Source: Neodontobutis hainanensis (Eukaryota > Chordata > Actinopteri > Gobiiformes > Odontobutidae). Taken from it: a DNA stretch of 64,000 nt. This document shows, piece by piece, positions 23,201 through 33,720 of the stretch. Below the pieces are notes generated by a model. It had not been told where the DNA came from, ran no database searches, and saw only the letters and a list, made by a program, of their open reading frames with translations. The first letter of the stretch is position 1, and each line of letters opens with the position of its first letter. A program made the translations under genes and the position numbers. The stretch is taken from NCBI GenBank assembly GCA_024349245.1, contig JALDNG010000089.1, positions 769,001 through 833,000 on the forward strand. Reading direction: 5' to 3'.

Positions 23201-25085
23201 ACTTGGGGTTTTCCAGGTGCGGTCTTAGGTGGGCTTCGCAATAGGACACCAAACAAGTCAGACAGGACTTGACCGCACGGCGAGGAGAGTCCAGACAGCA
23301 GTCACAGACCACCAAGTCAGGACATAGGGGGTCCTGTGGAGAAGACCGAATTAGACCAGAGTTAGACTTAACCTAGAACTAGACCTAGTCAAAACCAGGA
23401 CTTACCTCCTGGTCTTCCTCTGGAGTGCTGGACTCCTCGGACTCCTTCAGATCCTCGGTCCCAGTCTTAGTCTCTGTGGACGTGGACTTGATGGACTCTT
23501 GTTCGTTGGACTCAACTCCGTTGAGCTTAGGAGCCTCCTGAACCTTGACTAAACCTGGACTTGGATTTGGACTCGGACTTGAATGGGGTTTAGGACCAAA
23601 AGAGTAAGATCCAGGAGAGCTTGGACTTTGAGGAGCTGAGTCTGCCATCACTGAGAAACAAGACAAGACAAGACATTTATTTTTGTATAGCCCAATATCA
23701 CAACAACAGCCGCCTCAAAGGGCTTAACAGACTGTACTAGACAACATCCCCTGTCCTTTGACCCTCCATCAGGGTGAGGAAAAACTCCAAAAAAAACCCA
23801 GCCGGGAAAAAAGAGAAACCTCAGGGAGAACCACAGAAGAAGGGATCCACTCCCAGGACGGACAGGCCGTGCAAGAATGTGTCCAGGACAGTTGAAAAAA
23901 AATACATAAAAACAAAACATATTCACAAAAACATTTATGTTGACAGACCAAAACTAGGGTTAGACCAGTTCTGAACCAAACTAGACCAGGACTAAAGTGC
24001 CAATTATTAATGCATGGGTACTATTTTAGTCCTGGTACTATTTTAGTCCTGTGTTGTCTAGTCTTGGTCCTGCTCTAAAATCAAAGGGCTGTGGCTGAAG
24101 CCGGTTTAAAAACTCAGAGTTAATGCAGAGTAAGTTCTGATAAAACTAAACAAACCCAAACTGAGTAACTTTAGTTTTTTTCTGTTGCATGACACTGGTT
24201 ATCAACTTGTCTGTGCAGTGATCAGCCAATAGTATTTCACCTGGAGGGAAAAAGGGAGTGGGGCTATTTCTGCAGAAACAGGAAGCAACAGATCACAGCC
24301 AAAAACAGGAGAAAAAGGCTGATTGTATAAAAGTTTTAAGACAGTCATTTTTATTGACTATTGATGATGGACCAACTTAAAAACTCATGGCCTCGGCATA
24401 TTTATTTATGTTTCACACAAGTCCAGATGCTTTTCCTTTAACCTTTTCTTCAAGATAACCTGGAAGAATGAGACCCTTCACAGACAATTTAAACACGGAA
24501 AACTCAGTTTGCTCAAACTAAACCTGAACTTACCTGGATTTAAACCTAAACCGGCTTCAGCAAACAGGCCCCAGGATCGAAACAGGTCAAGAACACAGTA
24601 ACATTCAAGTGAAACCAGGACTAAACAAGGTCTAGTTTTCTCTTAAGTTCAGACCTGTGTAGACCTCCTGGATCTGTTTTCATTTTATTTATGTATTTAT
24701 TTGGCACATAAGACAAATACTGTTTTATTACTGAAAGAAACAAATAAAAAGGTGTGTGGTAGAGGTCACACTAAAACACCACGCCCCGAAAAACTCAACA
24801 GGAGTTAAAATGAAACAATTATAAAATTCAGTCCTGGTCAAGTCCCGGACTGAAAACAAGACTAAACCAGGTCTAAACCAGGTCTAAACCAGGTCTAAAC
24901 CAGGTCTAAACCAGGTCTAAACCAGGTCTAAACCAGGTCTAAACCCGAACAAATCCAGGTTTCTGAAGCAGTGACAGAATCTGAATCAAATACTTAAACA
25001 AAAAAACGAACAGTTTTTATTCTGAAACATTTGAATCTAATCACAGATAATGTTCAGAAACAGTTGTCTTACCTGGATGTGACAT
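17216..25085 (-). CDS. trim16: TRIM16-like B-box / coiled-coil / PRY-SPRY protein
   Basis: Eight minus-strand exons: 25085-25073, 23650-23406, 23333-23019, 20262-20167, 20081-19848, 19492-19321, 18086-17988 and 17868-17216. Phases fit throughout and give 608 aa. Residues 1-86 are Ser/Pro/Glu-rich. Residues 87-191 hold two B-boxes (VVCDCCLD..KSCLTCLVSYCEAH and CEVHHLPLERFC..QVCVCQDC) with no RING, as in TRIM16. Residues 192-358 form the coiled coil (ISRNKNHVDFLQ). Residues 392-608 are PRY-SPRY with FDGNTAHKFLRLTEENRKVT, WRQVLALESIYLNRGYFEVD and AFWLSKKENMVTLVGPGE, closely resembling human TRIM16. That protein is an E3-type factor in galectin-linked autophagy and stress responses. The ATG is split from the rest by an intron: MSHP in exon 1, then V joins MADSAP. 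The C-terminal tail is Ser/Pro-rich. Confidence 0.88.
19610..19700 (+). repeat. Dispersed repeat R85, copy 4
   Basis: GTCATCCAGGTCAACTTGAA, then AGGTTAAAGCAAAGGCATCT and AAAGACATTTCATCTTTTG, in trim16 intron 5. This is the longest copy and a good reference for the family. Confidence 0.75.
20098..20166. repeat. 11-bp motif array next to trim16 exon 4 donor
   Basis: About six copies of ACCAGG(A/T)CTAA variants fill most of the short trim16 intron between exons 4 and 5, ending directly at the exon 4 donor site. Confidence 0.8.
21440..21820 (-). mobile_element. APE-type LINE fragment (family N), reverse transcriptase N-terminal part
   Basis: The minus strand reads YNYRGLTLLSLPEKVYARVL, ERRMQPIVEPRIQEEQCVFC and GTLDQRYTL in slightly shifting frames. 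This is the block just upstream of the part preserved at 61540-62545 and 8745-9290. It lies in trim16 intron 3. Confidence 0.78.
22290..22530 (-). mobile_element. tRNA-derived SINE (family S), reverse orientation
   Basis: On the minus strand the head has a near-perfect A-box TAGCTTAGTGGTAGAGCG (22521-22504) and a B-box-like GGTGGATCGATCCCC (about 22497-22482). The body shares CATCATAACA and TGTAACACTGGTAAA with the copy at 49362. The tail AGTGCTTTGAGTGCCTACTA resembles an L2-type 3' end. It lies in trim16 intron 3. Confidence 0.82.
22836..23005. repeat. GGTCCTGGTCTGGTCTT minisatellite in trim16 intron 3
   Basis: Short irregular GGTCTGGTC/GGTCTTGGTC units stop just short of the donor of trim16 exon 3 (23018). 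The unit resembles the GGTCTGGTC core of the large satellite at 51.8-56.5 kb. Confidence 0.8.
23655..23935. repeat. Dispersed teleost repeat in trim16 intron 1
   Basis: TTTTGTATAGCCCAATATCA, then CATCAGGGTGAGGAAAAACT and GGATCCACTCCCAGGACGGA. I recall this order of blocks from many fish introns, where it is linked to LINE 3' ends. No coding sequence. Confidence 0.6.
24083..24573. mobile_element. Non-autonomous DNA transposon (MITE) with inverted ends
   Basis: The left GGGCTGTGGCTGAAGCCGGT and the right end, which in reverse reads GGGCCTGTTTGCTGAAGCCG then GTTTA, form terminal inverted repeats about 490 bp apart. The inside has no coding capacity and contains an R85 repeat copy at 24415-24490. 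The look is Harbinger-like; the target duplication was not confirmed. Confidence 0.5.
24415..24490 (-). repeat. Dispersed repeat R85, copy 5 (reverse), nested in the MITE
   Basis: AAGTCCAGATGCTTTTCCTT, then AACCTTTTCTTCAAGATAAC and CCTTCACAGAC; reverse of copy 4. Confidence 0.7.
24857..24945. repeat. Clean 11-bp tandem array (ACCAGGTCTAA)
   Basis: About eight near-identical 11-bp units in tandem in trim16 intron 1. This is the cleanest array of the dispersed 11-bp family. Confidence 0.95.
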
Positions 25086-25240
25086 GAGTCCCGTGTAAAC
25101 CGCTGCTGGTCTTGGTCTGGTCGGTTTGACAGAGACTAAGAGGAGCTCAGGCTAAAAACATACATTGTGCTGCTCCACAATAAGAACACACAGAAACTAT
25201 TCAACCAGGAAGTGGGCGGAGTCTCACCTGTTGATGACAT
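25086..25240 (-). promoter_or_regulatory. Putative trim16 5' UTR and promoter
   Basis: Upstream of the ATG, + strand CAACCAGGAAGTGGGCGGAG combines an ETS-like GGAAGT and a GC-box (GGGCGG), at about 25203-25220. The transcription start is not defined. Confidence 0.35.
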
Positions 25241-27239
25241 CACTCACAAAAGGATTAAATGAATTAAGACTTTATTCAAATCTCTTTCAGTTTTTTTTTT
25301 TTTTTTTTTGGGTCAAACTAATGAATTAATTATTTCACATCTAACTTTTATTTACACTTGTTGTTTTGTTTGTTGTTGATTTAATATTAAGTAAAATGGA
25401 CAGCATTAAAACCAAAAACATTTTTTAAGGAACAAAGTAAAAACTTTATCACATTTAATTCCTTAGCTTTTATTAACAATTAATCCATAACGGTTTGAAC
25501 TGAGTTAATAAACCCAAAAAATCAGCATTTACTGAGGGTAGTGGAGTTAAGTATAGCATTATCACTGCACCTGTTTTTTTTCTGTTTTATTCCCGATAAC
25601 AATAATCATTCATTTGATTTTCATCAGACACAAACTGAGACAAAAAACACAAATACTCACATTATTTACAAAGAAAAAGGCAATTGTGGAAAACTCTGTC
25701 CTGGTATAGTCCTGTTAAATCCTGGTTTAGTCCCGATGCTGCCCCCTGCTGACAGATCTGGAGCAGCACACACTAAGACTCGGATGTAAAAAAACACAAT
25801 AAAAGGCTCACATTATTTCACTGTTTCATATTTTCCAAACAAGTTATTATTTAATTTACTGCATTCATAAGTAACAAAACTAACCGTTTGATAATAATCC
25901 TAACTCCACAAACACACAGCAGTAACGCACTCGGAAAGTTGAAACAAACAATTTGATGATTTATTTTTTGGGTGGGGGTTGGTTACTAATCAACCTTTCA
26001 ACATCTTCAGCATAAATTTTCATTAGGCCTGTTGCGATAGTGAATATATCACGTACAATTTATTGAAATGAGCACGATTTTGCAGCGCGCTTTATGGCAG
26101 CACAGTTTACCAGACCATGCCCTTGTATAAATGCTCAGTAGGCCTACGTTACACACTTATTACAAGCAGATTTCCTTGGTTTGTCTTGCTTTGTCTTTAG
26201 GTGAGCTTTGATTATGAGCTCTTGTTGTATTACTACTGTAGTTGTATTAATTCAAATTAAACACACAGAAAATAAATGAAAATGAAATGTAGGTAGGCTA
26301 TAGCTGAGAAGGTATCATTTACATTCACATTTATTCATTTAGCTGACACTTTTATCCAAAGCAACTTAAGCTGAGCTTCTAATTACCGGTGTTACAGCCA
26401 CAGGAGGCAAGCTGGGTTAAGTGTCAAAAACAAGTCTGTGTCTGAGGCTGAGCTTTACTCTCTCCAAAACGAACAAAACGTACCGTAAATGTCCCGAGTG
26501 AATGTAAGCAGTAATCTGTGTTAGCAAAGAGGCTAAACTGTAAACGGAGGCTGCTGTCCTGAGTCTGAGGTTATTATTTCATAAACAGAGTCAGACCTGT
26601 CTTAACCTAAGTGTTTGAGGCCCTTGTCATAGAGATGTCATAATGTTCTGGATCATGTGCTGCCTCTAAGTCTGCTGCCGACGGTGAGAGTAAAGACCAG
26701 GGGTGTCTAACATAAGGACCATGAACCAAATACAGTTCTTTATGAAGTTAATATATTCGTAATATATTCGTGTTATTAATTATAAATAATAAAAAGGTAA
26801 CAATTGAACAAATGAGAGTTTCAGGTGAAACACACAAGACCAGTGTCTATTATTGGGTTTGATCTAAAGAGGTTTTAGGTCTCAACTAAAGTTAATAAGT
26901 TATTGAATACAAAGTAATTAACCAGGTCTATTGGAGATTTTAAGTTACTTTGTTAATATCCACCAAAGTACTTAGCCTTAAAGGCAAATTAATTGTATGT
27001 AAACGCATTTTTTAATGTTTATTTATAAACAAAAACAAAAGGACATTAACCTATATTTTAAATAAATAAAGAGTTGACATTTACTTAGGTAGTGTTGGAA
27101 CTGGCTTTCGGGACGGTGATGAAAATAGTTTGAAAAGTAATTTGCCTCAAACCATTTCATTAAAAAAAATCAAATCTTGAGATCAGAATTGTGAATTGAA
27201 TTGAATCGTAAATTGAGTTGTTACATCCCTAAGGAAAAC
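25241..27239. other. Intergenic AT-rich DNA between trim16 and fads6
   Basis: No gene seen. Contains a T-run at 25290-25308. A segment at 26195-26290 resembles 45945-46015. At 26330-26385 the motif TTTAGCTGACACTTTTATCC then AAAGCAACTTA recurs at 62745-62785. Short GTTACATCCCT sequence before 27230 suggests another decayed element. Confidence 0.5.
26330..26385 (+). repeat. Dispersed TTTAGC(A/T)GAC..CCAAAGC repeat, copy 1
   Basis: Matches 62745-62785 in sequence and order. It is common in fish genomes as I recall them, but I cannot name the element. Confidence 0.55.
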
Positions 27240-27655
27240 AGAATCTACCCAAATAAGCCTGATCAAAAATTTACATACTCTGGTGATTTTGGCCTGATAA
27301 ATAGGTTTGAATGGCTACTAAACTATCCTCACATATAATCTGTTTGCTGTAATTAGTGTGTGTGTAAATTTCAGCTACAACTGCAGGAAAATTGTTCGGG
27401 ATGCAAAGAAAAACACACAAATAACTTTAACAAATAAGCTGAAAAACAGGACTCTCTGAAGTGGGGCTGTTTCAAGATACACAATATGGAGGCACTTGAA
27501 GAAAAATGAGCTGAAATGTCGAGTTGCCAGAAGAAAGCCATTACTAAACAAATGGTACAAAGCATCTCGCTTACAATACTCCAAACAGCACAAAGACAAG
27601 CCTCAGAACTTCTGGAACAAAGTCATTTGGCCACAACATACAGCCAATCCACGAT

Positions 27656-28754
27656 TCAATACGTACCTTGTTCTTTTGTTCACGGTTTTTGGTTTCGGTT
27701 CAGTACAGTCAAATTTATGGCGTTATTATTAAATGAATAAATCTGATATTAATTAATGTAGTAATTTTGGGTGGATTTAAAAAAACAATGGCTGTTGTAG
27801 TTGACTAATAACGCATATAACACAAAAATGCTTATTGAAAAAGTTGCCTGTAAACATGAATCAAATGCTGTTTAAAGTAGCCTATACAATATTCAACTAT
27901 TACTATGTGTTTTGTGATTCTCCTGTGAAAACTTAAGTGTAACTAACATTCTCTGCATCAAGGTGAGAGTGGGTTGCACTTACAATATCTTCTGCAGTAG
28001 GGGTCTAATTATTTTGTTATATTATCATATGTATAAAACTATTTTGAAAAAATAAAAAAACATTACCATCGAGACACATTTAAAAAAACAACTTTCATAT
28101 GAGGACCTGATATAATTCTCAAAGGACTAGATTTAAAACAGACTCACTGCCGTTTATAGTTTGTCGTCATCAGCTCATGGAGAGTAGTGATTGGTTGTTC
28201 ACTCACAAAGGCGTTCCTTAAGCCCAAATTATTTAAAGCCACAGGCACACACACAGCCAACTAAAGAGAAATACTCTGCAATCAAACCTCTCTCATGGAA
28301 CCTCTTAAATGGTCCTCGAGTAAGCACCCTGCCATACAGCGATTTACAGCGAAATACAGCAATATACCGCCGTCCACCAGAGGGCAGGCTACAAAAGCAA
28401 ACCCAATGGCGACTTTAAAAGTATAAAAATTATGTTTACAGCCTGGTACAAAAGATAGCTCTAGAGCTAAGTTATTACTACATGACAACTCTGGGGTTGT
28501 CTAAAAACTATTGTTTTAATATGCAGTAAAAGTAAAAGTAAAAAAGCCCGGACGTAACCGCCATTTTATTGCCCTGTCATAACAACAATATTGGTAATAG
28601 GGGATCAATGGACGGATTACATCCATTTTATTTACAATCTATGGCTACAATAAAAAACAGGAACTAATTATTTTACGCAATAACAAACAAACCGAAATGT
28701 ACCAACGTGTATTAAACCAAAAAGGCCATACCTAATGGTTCAATACTGTATTGA
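27656..28754. mobile_element. Insertion inside the Tc1 relic (possible hAT-like non-autonomous element)
   Basis: The left edge has ACGATTCAATACGTACC and TTTCGGTTCAGTAC; the right edge has ACAAACCGAAATGTACC and GGTTCAATACTGTATTGAGA, i.e. roughly inverted CGGTTCAGTAC-type ends. The inside has no transposase but carries a segment (28270-28420) also found at 40900-41040 in reverse. Confidence 0.45.
28270..28420 (+). repeat. Dispersed repeat P, copy 1
   Basis: Core TATACCGCCGTCCACCAGAG then GGCAGGCT and AAAAGCA, preceded by CCTCT and GGAACCTC. The same order is present in reverse at 40900-41040. Confidence 0.8.
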
Positions 28755-29537
28755 GATTTGTTGCATCCCTTGGCACCTAAACATTGCATTTGGAGTCAAC
28801 AAGGCCTATGAATAAAGGTACACAGTCCTACTGTGAAACATGGAGGTGGATCTGATGTTTTGGGGATGTGTGAGCTACAAAGGCACAGGAAAAGATGACT
28901 GGAGCATGTTATCAGAAAATTTGCACTAATCAGCCTGGAAGCTGTGCATGGAACGTACTTAGACGTTCCAACATGACAACGATCCAAAGCACAAGGCCAA
29001 GTCGACCTGTCATTGGCTACAGCAGCATAAAGTGAAGGTTCTGGACTGGCCTCAGTCTCTTGACCACTCTGAGGAGATCTCAAACGTGCAGTTTCATGCA
29101 AGGCAGCCCAAGGACTTACAGAAACTGCTTTTTTGCCAAATGGAATGGGCAGCTTTCCCATCTGAGAAAATAAAGAGCCTCATACACAACTACCACAAAA
29201 TACTTCAAGCTGTCATTGATGTTAAAGGTGGCAATACACAGTATTAAGAACTGTCAGTAGGCTAAACCTTTGATCAGGGTCATTTGGGTAGTTTCTGTTG
29301 TTATTATGATTGAAAAATAGTAAATACAGTTGTTTGACAATGAATGGCTTCACCCAACCACTAACATTCATATTCTTTGAAAAATGTCTCAAAAAAAAAA
29401 TCACAAATTCTGCCAGAGTAGGCTATTACACTTATGAGCACAACTGTACATCTGAACAGATCAGATGTTTTCCCGCTCTTTATCTGTTCAGTGAAGTTCC
29501 TTCGCTCTGATTGGACGACTGGTTGGTTCCCATGCTG

Positions 29538-31453
29538 TCATTGGACACCCACAAGCTCAGTGATGGGCGGGGCTAACACCATGAGCTCGTGGTATTGAAC
29601 GAAGAAGAGTCTGAGGCGGGACAAATATGAGTCCTGTTGATATGGCAACGACTTCTGCTTCAAGAACCTACGGACGACCGGCTTCACCTGGAAGACAGAG
29701 AAAGACCTGATATAGACCGAGTTAAACCTTATACCAGGTTTAGACCAGAGTTAGTCCTGGTTTAAACCCAGCTCATACCCAGTTCAGACCTGGTTTTAGA
29801 CAGTTTTTCCTCACCTTCAGACACATGTTGTCGGACAGAGAGGGGAACAGGTGGTGCTCCACGTGGCAGCTGATGAGCGAGTGTCCGAAGGTCCAGTCCA
29901 GGACCGGGTTTCGTGGCAAGTTGAGGACTCCGTGTGTCATCAGGTAAATCCTCTTGGGTCTGCGGCTCGGGGTAAACATGGACAGACCGATGTGCTGCAG
30001 GAGGAAGACGCCTCATGTAGAGTTTCTCTGTTTTATACTAATCTATGCCAGGTGTAGTGTCCGGCTCTCACCTGAAAGATGTTGACGTGGATGTACGGCA
30101 GAGAGAAGAGGTTTCTGGTGAAGAGCATGCAACTGACAGCGCTCAGAGTCGAGCTGAAGCCGGAGACGTGTCTGAGGAGCCAGAACTGAGAGAAGAGACC
30201 CAAAAACACCATCGAGACGGTTCTGATACAGATCAACCAGGACTGACCCTGGAGCTGAGCTGGGGCACAGAATACAGATTTTTTTTTTAAAATACAGGTT
30301 TTAAACGGATTTGAACAGGTCTTAGTTGGATTTAACCTGATTCTAGCTGGTCTTGAACTTTCTCAGGTTTTCTCACCTAAAGCCACCAGAGGGGTGATAA
30401 TGGGGACAGATAAAGGAGCGAAGAACAGGTACAGAGTCCGGCTCAAACAGGGGACTCTCCAGGTTGAGGAGTCCCCCAGACCCAGGACATTTGTGTGGGC
30501 ATGGTGCATCTTAACGTGGGCGTGGACCCCCACCTGGGCACTGAACGCACCACACACCTGGAACAGAGAGGAACAGTCAGTGAATGCACCACAAAGCTGT
30601 ATTTTTAAGAGGACTATCAACTAGTTTTACAAATAGACCAAAAACACCTCAAGCGTTTGGGCAGTTTTTTTTAGCTTTAAGTCATTTCACATGTGAGATT
30701 TCAATTAAAGAAATAGTATTGTAGTTCTTGATTTATATCATGGTGAAAGTCTGACCTCGATGAAGAACACAGCCAAGAGGCGGTTCCACTTCGGAGACTC
30801 GCTCAGAGCCCCGTGACTCGCCAAGTGAGTGCCTTTAACGGTGATAACGGCGTGAGACACCCCTATCAGCAGCAGACCCAGAGAGAACCAGAGCAGAGAG
30901 GACGACCGCAGCAGCAGGAAGGCTTTAGAGACGGACAAACAGAAAACTACTCACAAGAACAGTGTGTTCTGTAGATGGTGTATTCATTAGAAAGCACAAG
31001 CGGTCTTGTCTAAAGGTTTATTTTGTAGGAATAAGTCAACCAGTAAAAATATTTCTGTTTCCTTTAATGCCTCTCTATATCTGTCTGACTGTGCAAATGG
31101 AAAAATTCCAGACTAAACTTTAACCTGGCTTAATTATTTTCATCTCCAAACCAGGTGAATACAGGTGAATGATGAGTTTTACCCGGGGGCAGAGCTGTAA
31201 ACGCCAGTCCGAGGATGGTGCAGTCTTTCCCGCGGAGCTCCCACCAGCTGCTGCCCTTCACCTCCGTCTGCACCAGCCTCCTCAGCTCCATCATTAGAGT
31301 CTCCTCCCCGGGCTTCTCTCCGCTCTCCCCCACCTCTGTCCCGGCCTCCAGAACATCCTCCACCCCGCTCACAGTCCGCTTCTTTACCCCCACACCAGAC
31401 TCTTCTCCTCGGCCGTTGTCCCGCCACTCCTCCGGGACATAATGCGCCTCCAT
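29538..31453 (-). CDS. fads6: Fatty acid desaturase 6
   Basis: Six minus-strand exons: 31453-31183, 30922-30756, 30557-30377, 30259-30072, 29994-29815 and 29687-29538 (TGA). All phases fit, giving 378 aa (human about 370). It is a membrane-bound, di-iron, front-end-type desaturase of the ER. The three histidine boxes are present: H123-x3-H127 in GTHLASHGA, H160-x3-HH165 in HAHVKMHHAH, and H313-x2-HH317 in SCHVEHHLFPSLSDNMCLKV. Residues 65-90 (MMELRRLV..SSWWELRGKDC) and the C-terminus DSYLSRL..APPITELVGVQ match human FADS6. Its substrate is not known with certainty. The start at 31453 (MEAHYVPEEW) is the first ATG in the open frame; an in-frame stop lies further upstream at about 31525. A more distal first exon cannot be excluded. 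Confidence 0.9.
29700..29800. repeat. 11-bp motif cluster in last fads6 intron
   Basis: ACCAGGTTTAGACCAGAG, TAGTCCTGGTTTAAAC and CAGACCTGGTTTTAGAC fill most of this 127-bp intron. Confidence 0.75.
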
Positions 31454-31519
31454 CGGACCCACTCGAACCGAACCCTGCTGCAGTTTGTCCTCTTTTAAAC
31501 TCTCAAAGTCCACAAGGCA

Positions 31520-32029
31520 AAGTCAAGACCCTAGGGGTTTATTGGCAAGAAACATATTTATAAAAAAACGTATCTTTTTAGTTTTTTTTTCCTTCCTTGA
31601 ACAAGCACTCCGCAGTGATGTGTCCCGCTAAAGCGTGCACCTGCCGGCTGCTTCCTCTCCGGTTTCACATGAATTGTTAATGACCTTACCCCCTCTCCGT
31701 GTCCTTTTAGCGGCTCCCCTCCCCGTTAAAGGCCAGATAATCTTGGCAAAGGTTCTGGGAACCGAGCTGAAGCTTAGAAACACTGGAGAAAATAAATAAA
31801 AGGAAAGGAAAAACGGGGGTGAACGAACCAAGCGCCGTTAGCTAATGTGAGGTCTCCAAGGCAAAGTTCAAAACGAAAACGAGAAAAACAGCATTTATTG
31901 GCTCAGATATTAAAGTCTGGGTGGATATCGTGTTTCTGTGGTGTCCTGGGCTTAAAGCCATGCTAAATGCAGAGTTTCCAGCTCATTTTACATCCCTCAC
32001 AGCCTGATAATGTTTTATTAAGGCAAAGC
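31520..32029. other. fads6 upstream flank
   Basis: Includes probable promoter/5' UTR DNA with CpG-containing stretches (31620-31740). No other gene recognised. Confidence 0.45.
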
Positions 32030-33720
32030 AATTTTATTTCATACACTGGGTAACTCAAAGTGCTTTACAGAAATAAAAGACAATTTACAAGATTTAGATT
32101 TAGCAACATAAGAAAAATTAAAAGCATTAAAAAAGAAGAAGAGTGCAGATAAAAAAGCATTTTAAGTTGTGGTGTAGGTGGAGCTAAAAAGGAAGGTTTT
32201 TAACCTCCTCTTAAACATTGTTAAAGTTGAGGCTTGTTTTACTTCTGGGAGGTTGTTCCAGGTTTTTGCTGCTAAAACTTAAACCTGCTTCACCCTGTTT
32301 AGTTCTAACTCTGGGCACGAGCAGAAGGTCTGTCCCAGATGTTCCGAGGTCCGAGGAGGCTCAAGCAACTAGCATTTCAGAAATATATTCTGGTGCTAAA
32401 CCATTTAGAGACTAAACCAGTAGTGCTGTTTTAAATACTATTCTCTGAGCAACAGGAAGCCAGTGCAGAGATTTTAAAACTGGACTGATGTGGTTGTACT
32501 TCCTGGTGTTAGTTAGAACCCGAGCAGCAGCGTTCTGAATAAACTGTAGCTGTCTTAACCCTCGTTTTGAGAGACCAGTGAGCAGGCCGTTAGTAATCTA
32601 ACCTGCTGGAGATAAAAGTATGGATAAGTTTCTCTAAGTCTGGTTTGGACATTATCCCTTTGACTCTGGAAATGTTTTTAAGGTGATAAAATTGAGAGTC
32701 CATGATGACCCCTAGATTTCTAACCTGGTTTTTAGATTTTAGAGAAAGCGACTCGAGGTGACTGCTGACACTTTCTCTTTGTTTCTGTTCCCAAAGATAA
32801 TTATTTCAGTCTTGTTTCTGTTCAGTTGGAGGAAATTATTTTGCATCCACACATCAATCTGTTCGATACAGTGACACAGTGAATAGATTGGTCCATTTTC
32901 ACCTGCTGTGAGTGAAATGTAAATCTGAGTGTCATCTGCATAATTATGGTAGGATACGCCACAGCTGTGTATTAACTGGCCTAAAGGAAGCATGTAGAGA
33001 TTGAATAATAGAGGTCCCAAGATAGACCCCTGTGGAACGCCACATGTTGGTCTGATACACAGTTTCCAACCGAAACAAAGTACGTCATGTCTTCAAGATA
33101 TGACTGAAACCATTTAAGAGCAGTTCCAGAGATACCTATCCATTCCTCTAATCTTTGTGACAGGATTTCATGGTCCACTGTATCAAACGCAACACTTAAG
33201 TCCAACAGAACTGTAGCATCAAGTCTGCTCTTCTTTAGGAGAGGCTTAATGACAGCAGTTTTTAAGGCCCTTAGAAATGTTCCAGACTGTAAGGAATTAT
33301 TGACTATATTAGTGAGTTGTGGTAACAAACTGCTTAGTACTGATTTTAGAAATCTAGTGAATAAAATATTGAGGCAGCAGGTGGATGAACTCAGGCTGGA
33401 GACAGTTTTTTCAATTGTTCTGTCATTGATGGGTGTAAAATGTGTTAACTCAACCAAAGGCCTCCTATGTGGCTGCAGTGTTGTTGTTTGCCCTTTAGAC
33501 TGTAGCGCATGTTTAATGACTTGAACCTTGTCGTTAAAAAACAATGCAAACTCATTGCATTTAGTGTTGGAAACTAATTCTGGAGGAAATGGAGCTGGAG
33601 GGTTTGTTAATCTGTGCACTTTAGCAAACAGGACGCGTGAGTTGTTACTGCTGTTGTTGATGAGCTCTGAGAAGAATATTTCTCTTGCTTTTTTCAAAGT
33701 TTGATTGTAAACATGCAGAT
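32030..33720 (-). mobile_element. L2/Rex1-like LINE, reverse transcriptase, minus strand
   Basis: The minus strand reads KAREIFFSELINNSSNNSRV, LFAKVHRLTNPPAPFPPELV, LLDLSVAFDTVDHEIL, ISGTALKWFQSYLEDMT, then the catalytic region YHNYADDTQIYISLT and NNFLQLNRNKTEIIIFG. The C-terminal part runs on to about 32200 in broken frames. The 3' tail (32035-32075, AACTCAAAGTGCTTTACAG) has the L2-type end shared with SINE tails. YADD is intact, but an internal deletion around 33230 and frameshifts disable the element. It lies between fads6 and ush1g. Confidence 0.82.

Larger units (their letters stand above)
27240..29445 (+). mobile_element. Tc1-like relic (family B) split by an insertion
   Basis: The left part, 27240-27655, starts CCTGATCAAAAATTTACATA and encodes on the plus strand CQKKAITKQMVQSISLTIL, a transposase middle region. 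The right part, 28755-29445, carries TVKHGGGSDVLGMCELQRHR, then decayed DDE sequence around CCTGTCATTGGCTACAGCAG and GATCTCAAACGTGCAG. It ends in ATTCTGCCAGAG and TTATGAGCACAACTGTA. About 1.1 kb of unrelated repeat DNA (27656-28754) separates them. Frames are broken. Confidence 0.78.

Noticed and set aside
31453..31513. Extension of fads6 upstream of ATG 31453 to a GTG at 31513
   Set aside because: GTG is not a usual vertebrate start and an in-frame stop lies shortly upstream; the ATG at 31453 is preferred.
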